Assembly: GCA_003339415.1 (NCBI GenBank)
Contig: PDHQ01000172.1
Location: 1 to 64,000 of the forward strand
Direction of reading: 5' to 3'
From: Ophiocordyceps camponoti-saundersi (nom. inval.)
Taxonomy: Eukaryota > Ascomycota > Sordariomycetes > Hypocreales > Ophiocordycipitaceae
DNA length: 64,000 bases
This document shows, piece after piece, positions 39,131-53,369 of the stretch. The notes below the pieces were generated by a model, which saw nothing but the letters and a program-made list of their open reading frames with translations, was not told where the DNA came from and searched no databases. The translations under genes and the position numbers were made by a program. Numbering within the stretch: position 1 is the first letter of the stretch; every line of letters begins with the position of its first letter.

Positions 39131-41174
39131 ATGGATGATGCCAGCGGCCGCCAAGGATCCGACAACTATCGAGATAGAGATGACGGGAGAAGGACTATGT
39201 CGATACGTGAAAGGGACAGTTTTCGACCGCACTATGAACCTCACGGCAATCGAGAGTCAGGCCGCGCCTTCGATGGTTACGACAGCTATAAGCCTCGAGG
39301 ACGCGATGAATTCAGACCGCCTGCCGGGACAAGGCAAAGTCCACCTCCAGCCACTGCCGCCCAACGCGATGGCAAGAGGAAGCGTGGTAAGTTTTCTCAT
39401 TGGGCCTTGCTAGGGCCGGTACTGGCCTTATGGCCGACGCCAACGCTTTTCAGACGTGAGCAGTAATCCATCCGGCAACCCTCCTCACAACGGTAAATCC
39501 TCCGGCAATGCGCCAACTCAGGCTCAGCTTCCGGATAACGTCCCGCCTGGCAAGGCTGTATCCAAGGCTCAACCGGATCTCAAAGAGGAAGTCAAGAAGG
39601 CAGGGCACTACATATGTATCTGGGCTTGGTGGCATTTCACGAAATCACAAAACGAGAAAAAGTTGAGACGGGTGCAAGGCCAAATCGATCAAATCAAGTC
39701 GACTGGCAGCGACTTTTCCAGTGCCTTGGATTTTCTCAAGCAGGACAAACAGACGGCCGAGGCCGAAATCAAACGATGCTGCTCACGGATAGACACATAC
39801 GGTGACAAGTACTACGCGGCTTTTATGTCGATTTCCTCGCTTCTCAAGGTGGATGACGGCGCAAAGATGGATTTATCGGGCCATGAGCGGACCGCACCGC
39901 AACAACCGACCGACATACCGGCAAGCAAATTCAAAGAGCTCGAGGTGCAGACTGCCGAGCTGAAGGAGCAGCTGCTTCGGGAACGAAAGAGAAATGATGC
40001 ACTTGAGAGTAAATTGGACATGCTAGTACGCAAGGTGGACGAGTCCAGCAAGACGGATGACGCAAAGCCACGAAAGAGTCCGAACCCTGTGATGGCGGTT
40101 GACGGGCTTCGCGAGGCCGAACTCGCCTCGATCCAAGCTAAATGCCTTGGCAACGCAAGTAAGATGATGGATATCAAGATAAAAGGCTTGATATCCAAAG
40201 ATGAGCTCGAGAGAAGACTGCTAGACTTCGACCAAGTCATGTCACGTGCCGAGACCAGCGCTGTCGGTGAGCAGCAGACGTCGTCAGGCCCGACACCGGG
40301 CATCGAAACGGCCAAGGCGCTTCGTTCTGTCGCGGCAAGCATGAAAGCGCTGGAGCAGTCGATGCGCAGCGAAAGCAGTAATATTGTCGGCCAGCTTTCT
40401 CTGCAGATTCATGAGTTTAAGGAGGTCTTGAGCGCTTATGATGGCGTCGTCGCGAAGGTCATGGAAGAAAAGAAGGCAGACGCCACGGCCTCGTCGACGG
40501 CAGACTCGAATATGGGTCGGCTTCTCATAGACGGGGCAAAAGAAGATGGGGGGGTGTCTGCAGGTTGTACGGACGAGCAAGTCAAAGAGATGGTGCAAAA
40601 CGAGTTTAACAATTTCACAGACGAGTTCGTCCCGTCCCTGATGAGCGGCCTACAAAGCCAGCTCGAGGCGGGGCAGCAGCATAGAGAGGCGATTGCCGAG
40701 GAGGCGGGCAAGATGGCCGGAACCATGCTGGAGCTCCGGAGCGAACTGGACGAGCTCAAGGCGGTCATGGGCAGCGTCAACGACTGGAGTACGAAATTGG
40801 ACAAAGTCGAGCAGTCGTTGGCCAAGGCCAAGGAAGGGCTCACTTGGTCGAATGAGAGAATCGAGATGCTGGATTCTGCGCTGCAGACGACGAAGGGTAT
40901 GACGAAGACGGAAGTGGAGGAAGTGCGGTTTCAGTTGCGCAACTTGCAGGAGTGGCAGAATAACTTTACGACGAGGCCGCTTTACAAGGACATTGTGGCG
41001 CACATCACGGAGACGCTACCGAACAGCGTCTGGACTCAGATCAGGACGCTGACCGGGAGGATTAATGATTTGCAGGCTCTCTTGGAGAATTTAGGGGATG
41101 CGAGCAGCGCGAAGAGACGCCGGACTGAGGGACCAATGGGTAACGGCTACGATGGCTCGACGGCAGCGTCGTAG
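39131..41174 (+). CDS. Fungal coiled-coil protein of unknown function
   Basis: Two exons, 39131-39386 and 39454-41174, give 658 aa. The 67-bp intron has a canonical GTAAGT donor and TTTTCAG acceptor. The first exon is basic and Arg/Asp-rich (DNYRDRDDGRR, GNRESGRAF). The junction reads KRKRDVSSNPSG, a possible nuclear-localisation signal. The rest is largely helical: GHYICIWAWWHFTKSQNEKKLRRVQGQ is a Trp-rich segment, followed by heptad-like stretches (FKELEVQTAELKEQLLRERK, WSTKLDKVEQSLAKAKEGL) and a C-terminal SAKRRRTEG. I recognise no catalytic domain. A nuclear structural or scaffolding role is only a guess. Confidence 0.8.
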
Positions 41175-43139
<1,965 letters not shown>

Positions 43140-43326
43140 CCTCTCTTTCTTTCCTCCCTCCCTCCTTCGGGCTGCGCCCAATCACGCAAACGAACACTCA
43201 CCTCCGCCGTCTGCTCTCTCACCCACCACCACCACCACCACCACCCACCCACCACCGCTAATTCCCCCCCCCATTTCCCGCGCGCGCGCTCAAACTGCCT
43301 CTAGGCATGGTCACGCTCGGTGAACC

Positions 43327-45687
43327 ATGGATGCTGCGGCGAAGACGGTCCAGTCGCTGTCACAGCATATCTTACCCGAAAGACCCCATTACCTGTCCAA
43401 CAGCCCTGGCTGGCGATACCGCGACACGGGCGCCTCGCGCATCGAGGAATGGCAGAACAACCGGCTGCAATACATGACGCTCGTATCCCAGGCCGATCGC
43501 GGCTTTTTGCTCACGCGATCTCACTACGACATGCGAGAGGAGCCGCCTAAACCCATCCCTCGCGCCTTGGCCGCTACCGGCGACAAGAAGAAGAAGCTGT
43601 CGCTGAGCGACTACAAGAATAAGAAGACGGTTGTCGTCGCCGCCTCCGCATCCTCCGCCGCCGCCGCCTCCTCCTCCGCCTCCCCTCCAGACTCCATCGT
43701 CGCGAAGCCCGTTCCTTCGCACACGTCTGCCGCCGATTTCCGAAGGCCCGATGCCCTGCAGCCGCCCTCCGTCGACGCCAAGATGCGACCGCCCCGAGAT
43801 GGCGCCATTGACATGAGGTGCGCAAGACAAACCTTGCCGTCGGAAACTCCCGCTGACTATTCATCGTCTTTTTTTTCCAGGTTGCCGCCTAAGCCGCCGT
43901 CGCTGCCTCCGAAACCGTCGTCGCCACCTCCCCCCCATCATCATCCTCCTCCTGCTATCGTCAAGAAGCGTGTCGTCGACGCCGACGACGATTCCCGACC
44001 GCTAAAACGCCACAAGCACGATGACGGAAGGCTCAGCGAACGGCCGCCCCGCGACGATGCTGCTCGACGACCCCCGCAACAATCCGGAGGCAAGGAAGAC
44101 AGAACGCCCGCCTCCTGGAACTCCTCTTCACTACCAAATGGACGACCACCCGTGCTCAGGGGGGGGCCCTCCGCGCTGAGCTCCTCCTCCGCTCGAAATT
44201 CTTCCCCCGGCCCGCGCCCGCGGTCCGAGCTCGTCAACGGCATGCGTCCGCACTCGAGCGCCAGCAACCGCACCACCGCGTCCGGAAAGCTCGATGGTCC
44301 CAAGTCGTCCGTCCCCCCGCTTCTCTCGCCTCTCCATCTCAGCTTTGGCGAAAGCGAGCGCCTCCGTTCCGATGACAAAAGGGACAGGAAGCGTCGAGAA
44401 GACGTGGTAGACGTCGCGACGTCTAAGACGATGAACAAGGCCGAGCCACTACCGCCGCCGCCGCCGCCACCCAAGAAAAACAGAATTCCGCTCGTCATCC
44501 CGCCTCTGCTCTCTCCCACCCTGCCACCCGCAATCGAGGCAGAGCTGCTAAAGAGGAAGAAGATGTCGTCTCCCGGTGAGCCGATCGACGACAGGTCCAA
44601 GGAGAGCAGAGACGCCAAAAAGCGGGCCGCCACCGCCGTCAACGACCACGAACCCAACAAGCTGGGACATCGGAGGAGACTCATCGTCGTTCTCTCCATA
44701 CCCAAGGCGCTACGACCGGCCGTCAACAAGATTCTCGCACCCGCCAAGGAAGGCCAGTCTCGAGATAGCCGCGCCGTCAGCGACGAGGCCGCCTTACCGA
44801 CGACGCAAGCGCGCAAGAGGCCCATTGGCGCAGCCGAAGGACCGTCACAGGTCGTCGCGGCCGCCAAACGGCCCCGGACTTCGGACATGGCACGTGTGGC
44901 GCCAACCCCCTCGACGCCGTCCAAGAAGTCGACGACGATGTCTCGCGTCAGCTCGAGCAACTCGATGGCCCAGACGCCGGGCGACGCCGGCGCCGTCAAC
45001 GCACCTCCTCACATGGACCGCAGATTACCCAACGGCCAGAGCGGGCGGCTCGAACGGGACATTTCGATGCTACGTGACAAGGAGATGCAGCTGCTCAAGA
45101 GGGGTAAGGACCTCAAGCACGAATGGACGCATATCCTCAAAGTCCTCCAGTCGTCCAGGAGCCAGGCTGCGGAGCCCATGGTCAAGCTCCGATGCGTGCT
45201 CGGGGTGGAAAGCCTGGTGGCGTTCGTCATGGCCTTTCAGGCGCAGGCTCTGTGGCGCAACATGGCCAAGAAGCGACGCGACCCGTCGGTCTGGGAGAGC
45301 ATGTTCCCGCTCATCGAAGAGATCCGGGGCGAGACGAACAGGTTGACGAGCAATTCGCAGACGCTGTCGGCGCTGGTGGTCCTCATGCAGGCCGTCTGCG
45401 TCGAGGAGGTGCTTACCTGCTACACCTTCATCGAGGCGCCGAGCAAGAAGGAATCCGACATACTATTCAAGCACGGGCGGGCCAGGGCCCGGCTGTGGTC
45501 GCAGATTCGCGACCTCAACGACGCCATCACGGCGCCGGACCTGCGGCTGGACCTGCGCGCCTGGTATACTCTGGACGATGTGACGGGGCTGGCCATGCGG
45601 CTGCTGCGGAGGTGGTGTGCGGTGGAGATGGTCGACTGGACGCCCGAGCCCGTCGTGACCGACTCGTGGCCTATCAAGCCGGGATGA
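43327..45687 (+). CDS. Large disordered nuclear-type protein with conserved fungal C-terminus, function unknown
   Basis: The frame is open for 786 codons. A 63-bp in-frame intron is likely at 43818-43880 (branch GCTGAC, acceptor TTTTTTTTCCAG), giving 765 aa when spliced. The N-terminus (SQHILPERPHYLSNSPGWRY) and the segment KKKKLSLSDYKNKK are ordered islands. A long Pro/Ser/Arg-rich disordered middle contains several basic clusters (RPLKRHKHDD). The last about 220 residues are helical and well ordered (RDISMLRDKEMQLLKRGKDL, VKLRCVLGVESLVAFVMAFQ, WSQIRDLNDAITAPDLRLDL). No enzyme motif is seen, and I cannot name the family. The C-terminal domain is the part most likely to be conserved. Confidence 0.8.
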   Translation: MDAAAKTVQSLSQHILPERPHYLSNSPGWRYRDTGASRIEEWQNNRLQYMTLVSQADRGFLLTRSHYDMREEPPKPIPRALAATGDKKKKLSLSDYKNKKTVVVAASASSAAAASSSASPPDSIVAKPVPSHTSAADFRRPDALQPPSVDAKMRPPRDGAIDMRCARQTLPSETPADYSSSFFSRLPPKPPSLPPKPSSPPPPHHHPPPAIVKKRVVDADDDSRPLKRHKHDDGRLSERPPRDDAARRPPQQSGGKEDRTPASWNSSSLPNGRPPVLRGGPSALSSSSARNSSPGPRPRSELVNGMRPHSSASNRTTASGKLDGPKSSVPPLLSPLHLSFGESERLRSDDKRDRKRREDVVDVATSKTMNKAEPLPPPPPPPKKNRIPLVIPPLLSPTLPPAIEAELLKRKKMSSPGEPIDDRSKESRDAKKRAATAVNDHEPNKLGHRRRLIVVLSIPKALRPAVNKILAPAKEGQSRDSRAVSDEAALPTTQARKRPIGAAEGPSQVVAAAKRPRTSDMARVAPTPSTPSKKSTTMSRVSSSNSMAQTPGDAGAVNAPPHMDRRLPNGQSGRLERDISMLRDKEMQLLKRGKDLKHEWTHILKVLQSSRSQAAEPMVKLRCVLGVESLVAFVMAFQAQALWRNMAKKRRDPSVWESMFPLIEEIRGETNRLTSNSQTLSALVVLMQAVCVEEVLTCYTFIEAPSKKESDILFKHGRARARLWSQIRDLNDAITAPDLRLDLRAWYTLDDVTGLAMRLLRRWCAVEMVDWTPEPVVTDSWPIKPG

Positions 45688-47018
45688 TATTTTTACTTGT
45701 GCGTACGGGTGTGTCTTGTTTCTTCTATGTTGTCTTTTTTTTTTTTCACTTGTGCTCATGGTTTTTTTTTTGTTTTGTTATGTGTGTTTCATATGCCAGC
45801 GGATGAAGAAGACGGAGAGGGAGATGATGAAGCGGAAGAAGGGTGAAGAGGAAGTGAAGATTAAAGGGGGGGAAGGAGGCGACGGGCGAGAGACGGAGAG
45901 GGCCAATCGCCTTGACTGCATACCTACCTGGTACCTACCTGCCTACCTACCTACCTATTTACCTGTCCGAAAAGGAACGAACCGTCTGAAGCTCTCGTTT
46001 ACCTCTTTCTTTTTCCCTCCTCTTCGTCCCTCGTCATCTTAAGGAGCGAAGCCCATTTATCCGCCATGGTGATTCCTACAGACTTTCTTCCTTTTCCTCA
46101 CCTTACCTCACCTCACCTCACCTCATCAACGATTCTTTTCTTTTCCTTTCCTCTTTCCGCTTTTCATCTGAAGCCTCTGAACGACCTGACCCGACTCTCG
46201 TCTCCCTCTATCTCCTTCTCTTTCACATTCTATTGAAAACCATGATATCCCCACCCCTTCACCAAAACCATCAGACCATTCCTTCTAAAAGAAGCCATCA
46301 CCTTCGACAATATCTCATCTATAGCGTTTTTTTTCCCCTAAAACGTCGTTTACACTATATTCATCATCCCGTCTTGAGTCATCAAGCTTCGTTGTTTATT
46401 CGCCCCACGTCTTGGTTTCCATGACGAGGCTGTGAGGGAGAGAAGGGGGGAGGAAAAGATGTTTCCGTCATGTGTGTATGTATGTACGTGTGGTACGTGT
46501 GTGGTTGATATTGCCGGCTCGGGCCCAAGGCTCATCGCCGTCTCGGCCCCATGCGTGAGACCTGGGTAAACAAGAGAAATGAGTCACGACAGCAGCTGCA
46601 TGTCAGACACTCGTGACATCGCTTGCTTCTTGGCTGTCTATGTTATCCTGGCTGATTGGCCCTTTACCTACTACATACATACACACACACACATGTCTAT
46701 TGACATACAGATCAACGTAGCCAGTCACGATCAAAACAGACAATCAAGACATCATGAGAAGAGATGGTACGTCTATTTCGTCATCGAGTGCTCTCTCGGG
46801 TACCTACACATCAGGTCGTCCTTCACCTTGACCATCACCGAGTCCCAGCCGAGTCGACGTGTCGGGAGAGCTCGTCAGAAAGAATATCCCCCTTCCTCCA
46901 GTAAGAGAATAAAAGCCCAATCTTCAGCATCACAGCAGAGCAACTCGTATCTTTTCTTTTTATCTTCTTTGTATCTTTCACTTATTTTCAGCGTCAAAAG
47001 GAGGCGACATAGCTGCTT
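45688..47018. other. Convergent intergenic region between the 43.3-kb gene and GAPDH
   Basis: 1.3 kb without a recognisable gene. It contains T runs directly after the upstream stop, a (CCTA)n tract (45,927-45,962), (CCTCA)n at 46,098-46,125 and a (CA)n tract at 46,679-46,693. Confidence 0.6.
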
Positions 47019-48857
<1,839 letters not shown>

Positions 48858-50210
48858 TCAAGCAAACACCACCTTCTCTCGCCACTCCCCTCCGCCATCG
48901 GCCGGACGAAACTCGACTCCCTTCTGACCGAAATACCCAGCCTCGTCCCAGGCCTTCATCGTCGGGCCGTCAAAAGGCCCCTGCGCGTGCCCGTCATCCG
49001 TCCAGCGAAACTCCCACATTCCGGCCTCGGCCTTTTCCACCCACGACTCGCCCGTCTGCCTCTCGTACTCGCGCACCAGCGACTCCCTCGTCTCGTCGTA
49101 GACATCTTCAAAGTCGCGGCTTAGTAGCTTGTCGGCCGCGTCGGTGATGGCGTTGATAGACTGCTTGATCTTGGCTTGCTTCTCGTCGCCGTCTTTGCCG
49201 TCCAGCTCCATCTCTTGGCCGTCTACCTCTTTCGTCATCTTTTTCTGCTTCCATTTGGGCACCTTTGTCTTCTTATCCTTGGCCTGGCTCTTGCCCAGCC
49301 TCGCCAGCGCCTCTAGCGGAGTCTCCATCTTCTGCAGCTCCGCGATCAGCGCCTTTAGCAGATCTGATACCCACACGCCGTCGTCTTGTATCCGCTGCTG
49401 ACGAGCCTCGGCCTCGCGCTTCTCATGCGCCTCGGCTGCCTTCTTCATGTCTTTTTTGCTGCAGCCGTCGAGCCACCTATCGTGAGACGCGTCCGGGTCG
49501 TCGGCCCTGCGAATGTAGTTTCCGTTCTGGTCGAAACGTCCTTGCTCCATCTCCTCTCTCAAGTTGAAAGCCTCGATCTTGGGAGCGTTGCGCTTCAGCC
49601 CGCCGGCACCGACTTCTTCGTCCACGCCCTCTTCTTGGATTGCCAATTCCACGTCAGCCTCGTCGTCGCTGCTTTCCTGCTCGTCTAGCCGGACCCGACC
49701 ACCGCTTTTACTCCCATCCACTTGGCCTTCAATGTTGGAATCTTCGAGGTAGTCGACGTCTTTTCTCCTTCTAACAGCTTTTGATGGGCTCTGACCGTCT
49801 CCTGTATCGGCCTCGTTATCGACGGCAAACATATCGTCATCGTCATCGTCGTCGTGGTCATTGACCTTGCCGGCATTGGCATCATTGGCATCGTAGTTGT
49901 CCATCTGCTTCAAAAGGTCTACGTCTCCAGTCTTGCGGCCTGCAGCTTTTGTCTCGAACGTCTCATTGTCCGAATCGCTGTCGTAGCCATCGAGGTTAAC
50001 GGCTCCGCGCTTTGTGGCGTTGCTACCGCCTATCACATCGGCGTCGAGAACCGCATCGTCCTCGCGGGCATCTGGGGCGAGAGTAGACGGATTTCGCACG
50101 TCAAACTTTACTCTTTTGCTGTCTTCCTCGTCGTTTCGATCATGGTGATGCGTCCGCGCGAAATTCTCGCCGGCCCGTTTAGGCCTCGCAGCCGAGAAGC
50201 GAGAAGCCAT
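48858..50210 (-). CDS. LIN1: Lin1/CD2BP2-like GYF-domain protein of the U5 snRNP
   Basis: A single exon of 450 aa. The N-terminus (ARPKRAGENFARTH) matches CD2BP2/Lin1 proteins. The middle is acidic and disordered (HDDDDDDDMFAVDNE) with the conserved motifs NLREEMEQGRFDQNGNYIRR and DRWLDGCSKKDM. The C-terminus is a GYF domain, MWEFRWTDDGHAQGPFDGPT then MKAWDEAGYF, in which the GP and W/F positions of the proline-ligand pocket are kept. In yeast and humans this protein binds U5 snRNP components (Prp6, Prp8 surroundings) through its GYF domain and acts in tri-snRNP assembly. The gene is divergent from UFD1 at 0.74 kb. Confidence 0.9.
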   Translation of the reverse strand: MASRFSAARPKRAGENFARTHHHDRNDEEDSKRVKFDVRNPSTLAPDAREDDAVLDADVIGGSNATKRGAVNLDGYDSDSDNETFETKAAGRKTGDVDLLKQMDNYDANDANAGKVNDHDDDDDDDMFAVDNEADTGDGQSPSKAVRRRKDVDYLEDSNIEGQVDGSKSGGRVRLDEQESSDDEADVELAIQEEGVDEEVGAGGLKRNAPKIEAFNLREEMEQGRFDQNGNYIRRADDPDASHDRWLDGCSKKDMKKAAEAHEKREAEARQQRIQDDGVWVSDLLKALIAELQKMETPLEALARLGKSQAKDKKTKVPKWKQKKMTKEVDGQEMELDGKDGDEKQAKIKQSINAITDAADKLLSRDFEDVYDETRESLVREYERQTGESWVEKAEAGMWEFRWTDDGHAQGPFDGPTMKAWDEAGYFGQKGVEFRPADGGGEWREKVVFA

Positions 50211-50329
50211 AATCTGGTGAATCTTTGGATGAAGGAAAACGGGAGAAGCAGAGTATTCTGCGCTACACGCCAGAAGTAGGAGTGATGTCGGATCATAGGT
50301 CAGAGCTTTGAAGCACGTTGCAGTCGCAT

Positions 50330-50626
50330 CCCTTCAAGTGCGGTAACGCCGCACGATTGTACATACCGAGACAATGATAGTGACCAATAAGACGCTAGAA
50401 AATAAAGAGTACATCTATTTGTCAGTACATCTCACCATGGTAAAAGTATCGACAACCAGGCCGTGTACATATCGCGACTTTGCACTCACCGCAGCCCACG
50501 AAGACAGCTATGTTGTATTTTGTACACCGCAGCCCATAAGGGCAGCTATGCTGTGTTTTGTATCTATAGGCTTAATAATCTATGCGGGTCTGGTACAAAG
50601 CATGCGGCGTTACCGCACTTGAAGGG
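50330..50626. mobile_element. MITE of about 297 bp with perfect 24-bp terminal inverted repeats
   Basis: The sequence at 50330-50353 is the exact reverse complement of 50603-50626. Beyond it, similarity continues imperfectly for about ten bases. Each terminal repeat contains its own small palindrome (TGCGG...CCGCA). Inside lie two imperfect tandem units of 37-38 bp (50489-50526 and 50527-50563). There is no coding capacity. The size and structure suggest a non-autonomous Tc1/mariner-type element, but a TA duplication is not evident. It sits in the LIN1-UFD1 divergent promoter and shows no RIP signature. Confidence 0.8.
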
Positions 50627-50949
50627 CTATAGGCTATAGCGCCAAGCATCTTGTCATTCTTAGGTAAGCTTTTATCGATAACAACTGGCACCCCGCGTCA
50701 TCCTGAACCTGACATGCTACCTGCTGGGCCGTTAAGGCCCCGACTTTGATTCAACCACCGGTCTGTCGCGCGTCAACCTTGGCGTTTGTTTCACGCAGCA
50801 GCTCGTGCGCCCATCGTGAGCCTTCCTTCTCTGTCTTAAAGCAAGCTTCCGGATCTCGAAGTCGGTGATCTATTCGAGAAGCCCTCTCTCTCCCCTCGTG
50901 GGCGACGCAGCCGTGCACGATTCGCAGGCTCGCAGGCCGTTTGTCGAAA

Positions 50950-52220
50950 ATGGTAGGCATCTTACCCCTCTGTCCACTCTGAACTTCTCAACACGATTAT
51001 TGACGGTGTCTTCAGTACTCCGGCTTCGGCGGCGGTTATGACCCGAATAATCCAGAGCATCTCTACAACCTGGCACGTCATGGCCGACGAAACATGATGC
51101 AGCGTTTCGACGAGTACTACAGATGCTACCCCGTCATCATGGCCCCCGGGGCCGAACGCCCCGAGCTCAACTACGGTTCCAAAATCATCCTCCCGCCGTC
51201 GGCTCTCGACAAGGTCTCGAAGCTTCATGTTCAGTGGCCCCTGCTGATGGAGATGATCAACGGCGAAAAGGGAAAGCACTCTCACGCCGGAGTGCTCGAA
51301 TTCATCGCGGAAGAGGGTCGAGCCTACATCCCGCAATGGGTCAGTGATACGCAACTTTGATTCTCTCCCACCGGCTACCGAACGGCTGACTCACAGGCGT
51401 ACAGATGTTGGAGACGCTGGGAATGGACGTCGGCGACATGATACAGATACGGACGACGTCGCTCGAGCTGGCCAAGATGGTAAAGCTGCAGCCACAGTCG
51501 GTCAGTTTTCTTGAAATCAGTGATCCGCGAGCCGTTCTCGAGATGGCATTTAGGAACTTTGCCGCTCTCACGAAAGGCGACGTGTTTAACTTTGAATACA
51601 ACGACGAGATCTTCGGAGTGGCCGTGCTTGACGTCAAGCCGGAAACGGACAAGATGGGCGTCAGCATGATCGAGACGGACGTGTCGGTCGACTTTGCCCC
51701 TCCGCTAGGCTACGTCGAGCCGGAGAGGAAAAGCGGGACGAGCACGCCTCGCAGCGGCGTCGCGGCCGGAGGAGGCGCCGTGAACGGTAAGGGGACCATG
51801 GCGCAGGCCATCAACTACGACGCCATGGCTTCGTCGGCCGCCACCGCCACGAGCTTCCGCGGCGAGGGCCAGCGTCTCGCCAAGAAGGGCAGCAAGGGTA
51901 CGGCAGCGGCCAAGCCTGTGGCAGCCGAAGCCGTCGCCGCGTCGAATCAGCCGCAGCAGCCGCCGACGGGGACGGGGACGGGGACGGCGCCACTGCGGCT
52001 GCCACCCAACAAGCTGTTCTTCGGCTACGAGATCAAGCCAGTCAAGACAGTCGAGGATAAGATTAAGGAGCATGAGGAAGCCCAGAGACCCCATTTTGCC
52101 GGTCAGGGACAGAATCTTCGCGGTACTGCCAAGAGAAAGGGCGAGGGTGACGATAAGTCCAAAGAACCGGACAAGAAGGGAACTGGGGAGGGCCGTCGAC
52201 TGGATGGTCGACAACCGTAA
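50950..52220 (+). CDS. UFD1: Ufd1, ubiquitin-binding cofactor of Cdc48/p97
   Basis: Three exons, 50950-50952 (ATG alone), 51016-51339 and 51405-52220, give 380 aa. The two introns are 63 and 65 bp. The spliced protein starts MYSGFGGGYDPNNPEHLYNL. It continues with the Ufd1 double-psi barrel signature FDEYYRCYPVIM, SKIILPPSALDKVSKLH, YIPQW/MLETLGMDVGD and FLEISDPRAVLEMAFRNF, joined correctly across the second intron. The C-terminal part is low-complexity and lysine-rich, consistent with the Npl4/p97-binding tail. Ufd1-Npl4 recruits Cdc48 to ubiquitylated substrates in ERAD and proteasomal degradation. The one-codon first exon is inferred from the frame and from donor GTAGGC and acceptor CTTCAG. 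The downstream ATG at 51094 would delete a conserved segment. Confidence 0.9.
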
Positions 52221-52667
52221 GGGGAGTATCGTGGGGGTCCAAAACATGGAGTTGATGTGCACAACGGGAGAGTTTCCCTAAGCGGGCAGCCTGATAGATG
52301 ACTGGGCTTTTCTAGCTGAACAATGAAAAAAAGGAGACTTTCTACGTCTAGAGCGAAGCCAGCATTACGGAGGTAAACAACTAAGGGGGGTGACGATGGT
52401 TACCTTTTAGACTATCCTACTCGACTACATTTGGAAGAGGGCAAAGGTAAAAGAGATGACGGATTTATTTCAGAGACTTGCTAAGATGGAAGACTAGAGC
52501 TGTTCATTCCACCGCGATAAACCGAATAAAGCAAAAGGGGGAGCATCAAGTAAAGAACGGCGAATGTATCAAGACTGCCGAACGCTTTGCAACCGCATAT
52601 AAGAAGAAGAAGAGAAGAGAGAGAAAATCAGCCCATGTCTTGATCCAGGCCGGGTTTCTTGGTTGCT
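52221..52667. other. Convergent intergenic region downstream of UFD1
   Basis: 3' flanks of UFD1 and of the small SANT-like gene. No gene or repeat of note is seen. Confidence 0.5.
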
Positions 52668-53369
52668 TCAGTTGAAGATGGTATCACCATCGGCGGAGAC
52701 TTCGTTGGAGTCGGTCTCTTCGACGGGCTTGTCGTCGCTAGAGAGACAGGAAACAAGGGTTAGCATGTGAGCCCGACAAGTCATCAAGGAATGAAAGAAG
52801 GGAAAGGGAGAAGATGATGAAGAAGATGGAAAATCGTAAACTCACGTCTTGGCGACAGCTGTCTTGGCTTCCTCCGAAGACTCAGCCGCAGGAGAATCGT
52901 CAACCGTCTCCTCCGAGACAGGCGCCTTCTTGGCCCTACGCTTCCTCGGCGTGGCCGTCTTCTTAGGGGTGCCACCAGCACCATCCTGAGCGTCACCGTC
53001 GCCCTCCTCAGCCCTGATCTTAGCGGCGGCGGTAGCCTTGCGTTTAGCAGCCGGAGTCTTCTTAGGCGTCTCCCCTCCTCCGAGGTCATCATCGCCATCG
53101 AGCTTGGAGGCAGCAGCCTTGCGCTTACGAGGCGTCTTGGCGGGGGTATCGGGCAAGTCTCCGCGACGAGTCTTGAAATCCTTGCAGATTACCTTTGAGA
53201 AGTGCTGGCTCATGGCGTCCTTGGTGAAGGCGTGGCCTAGGGCTTCCATGGAGAGCGTGACCTGGGGCCAGTTGTAGCTTGCTTTTCCGTCGTTGGTCGT
53301 GCTCATTATCAGGGAGATGCAGAGGTCGCGCTCGGCGGTTGCGTCCCATTTCTTTTCGCCGTTGCCCAT
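52668..53369 (-). CDS. Small SANT/Myb-like basic nuclear protein (module E of the tandem family)
   Basis: Two exons, 53369-52846 and 52737-52668, give 197 aa. The N-terminal module runs KKWDATAERDLCISLIMS, YNWPQVTLSMEALG, FTKDAMSQHFSKVICKDFK. It has a Trp near the start, a Leu-rich first helix, a G-h-aromatic turn and a QHF recognition-like helix, and I read it as a divergent SANT/Myb-like fold. The C-terminus alternates basic TPRKRK / TPKKT / TPRKRRAKK clusters (DNA-binding tail) and ends acidic. The start at 53369 (GCCCAT complement, MGNGEKK) is preferred to an upstream in-frame ATG in the C-rich leader. Unlike its relatives it has no intron before the QH motif. Confidence 0.8.

Noticed and set aside
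43941..44999. Minus-strand ORF of 352 codons
   Set aside because: Shadow of the disordered, GC-rich middle of the 43.3-kb gene.
50374..50622. Plus-strand ORF of 82 codons inside the MITE
   Set aside because: It spans the internal tandem repeat and both flanks of the element; no known MITE codes for protein, and nothing in it is recognisable.
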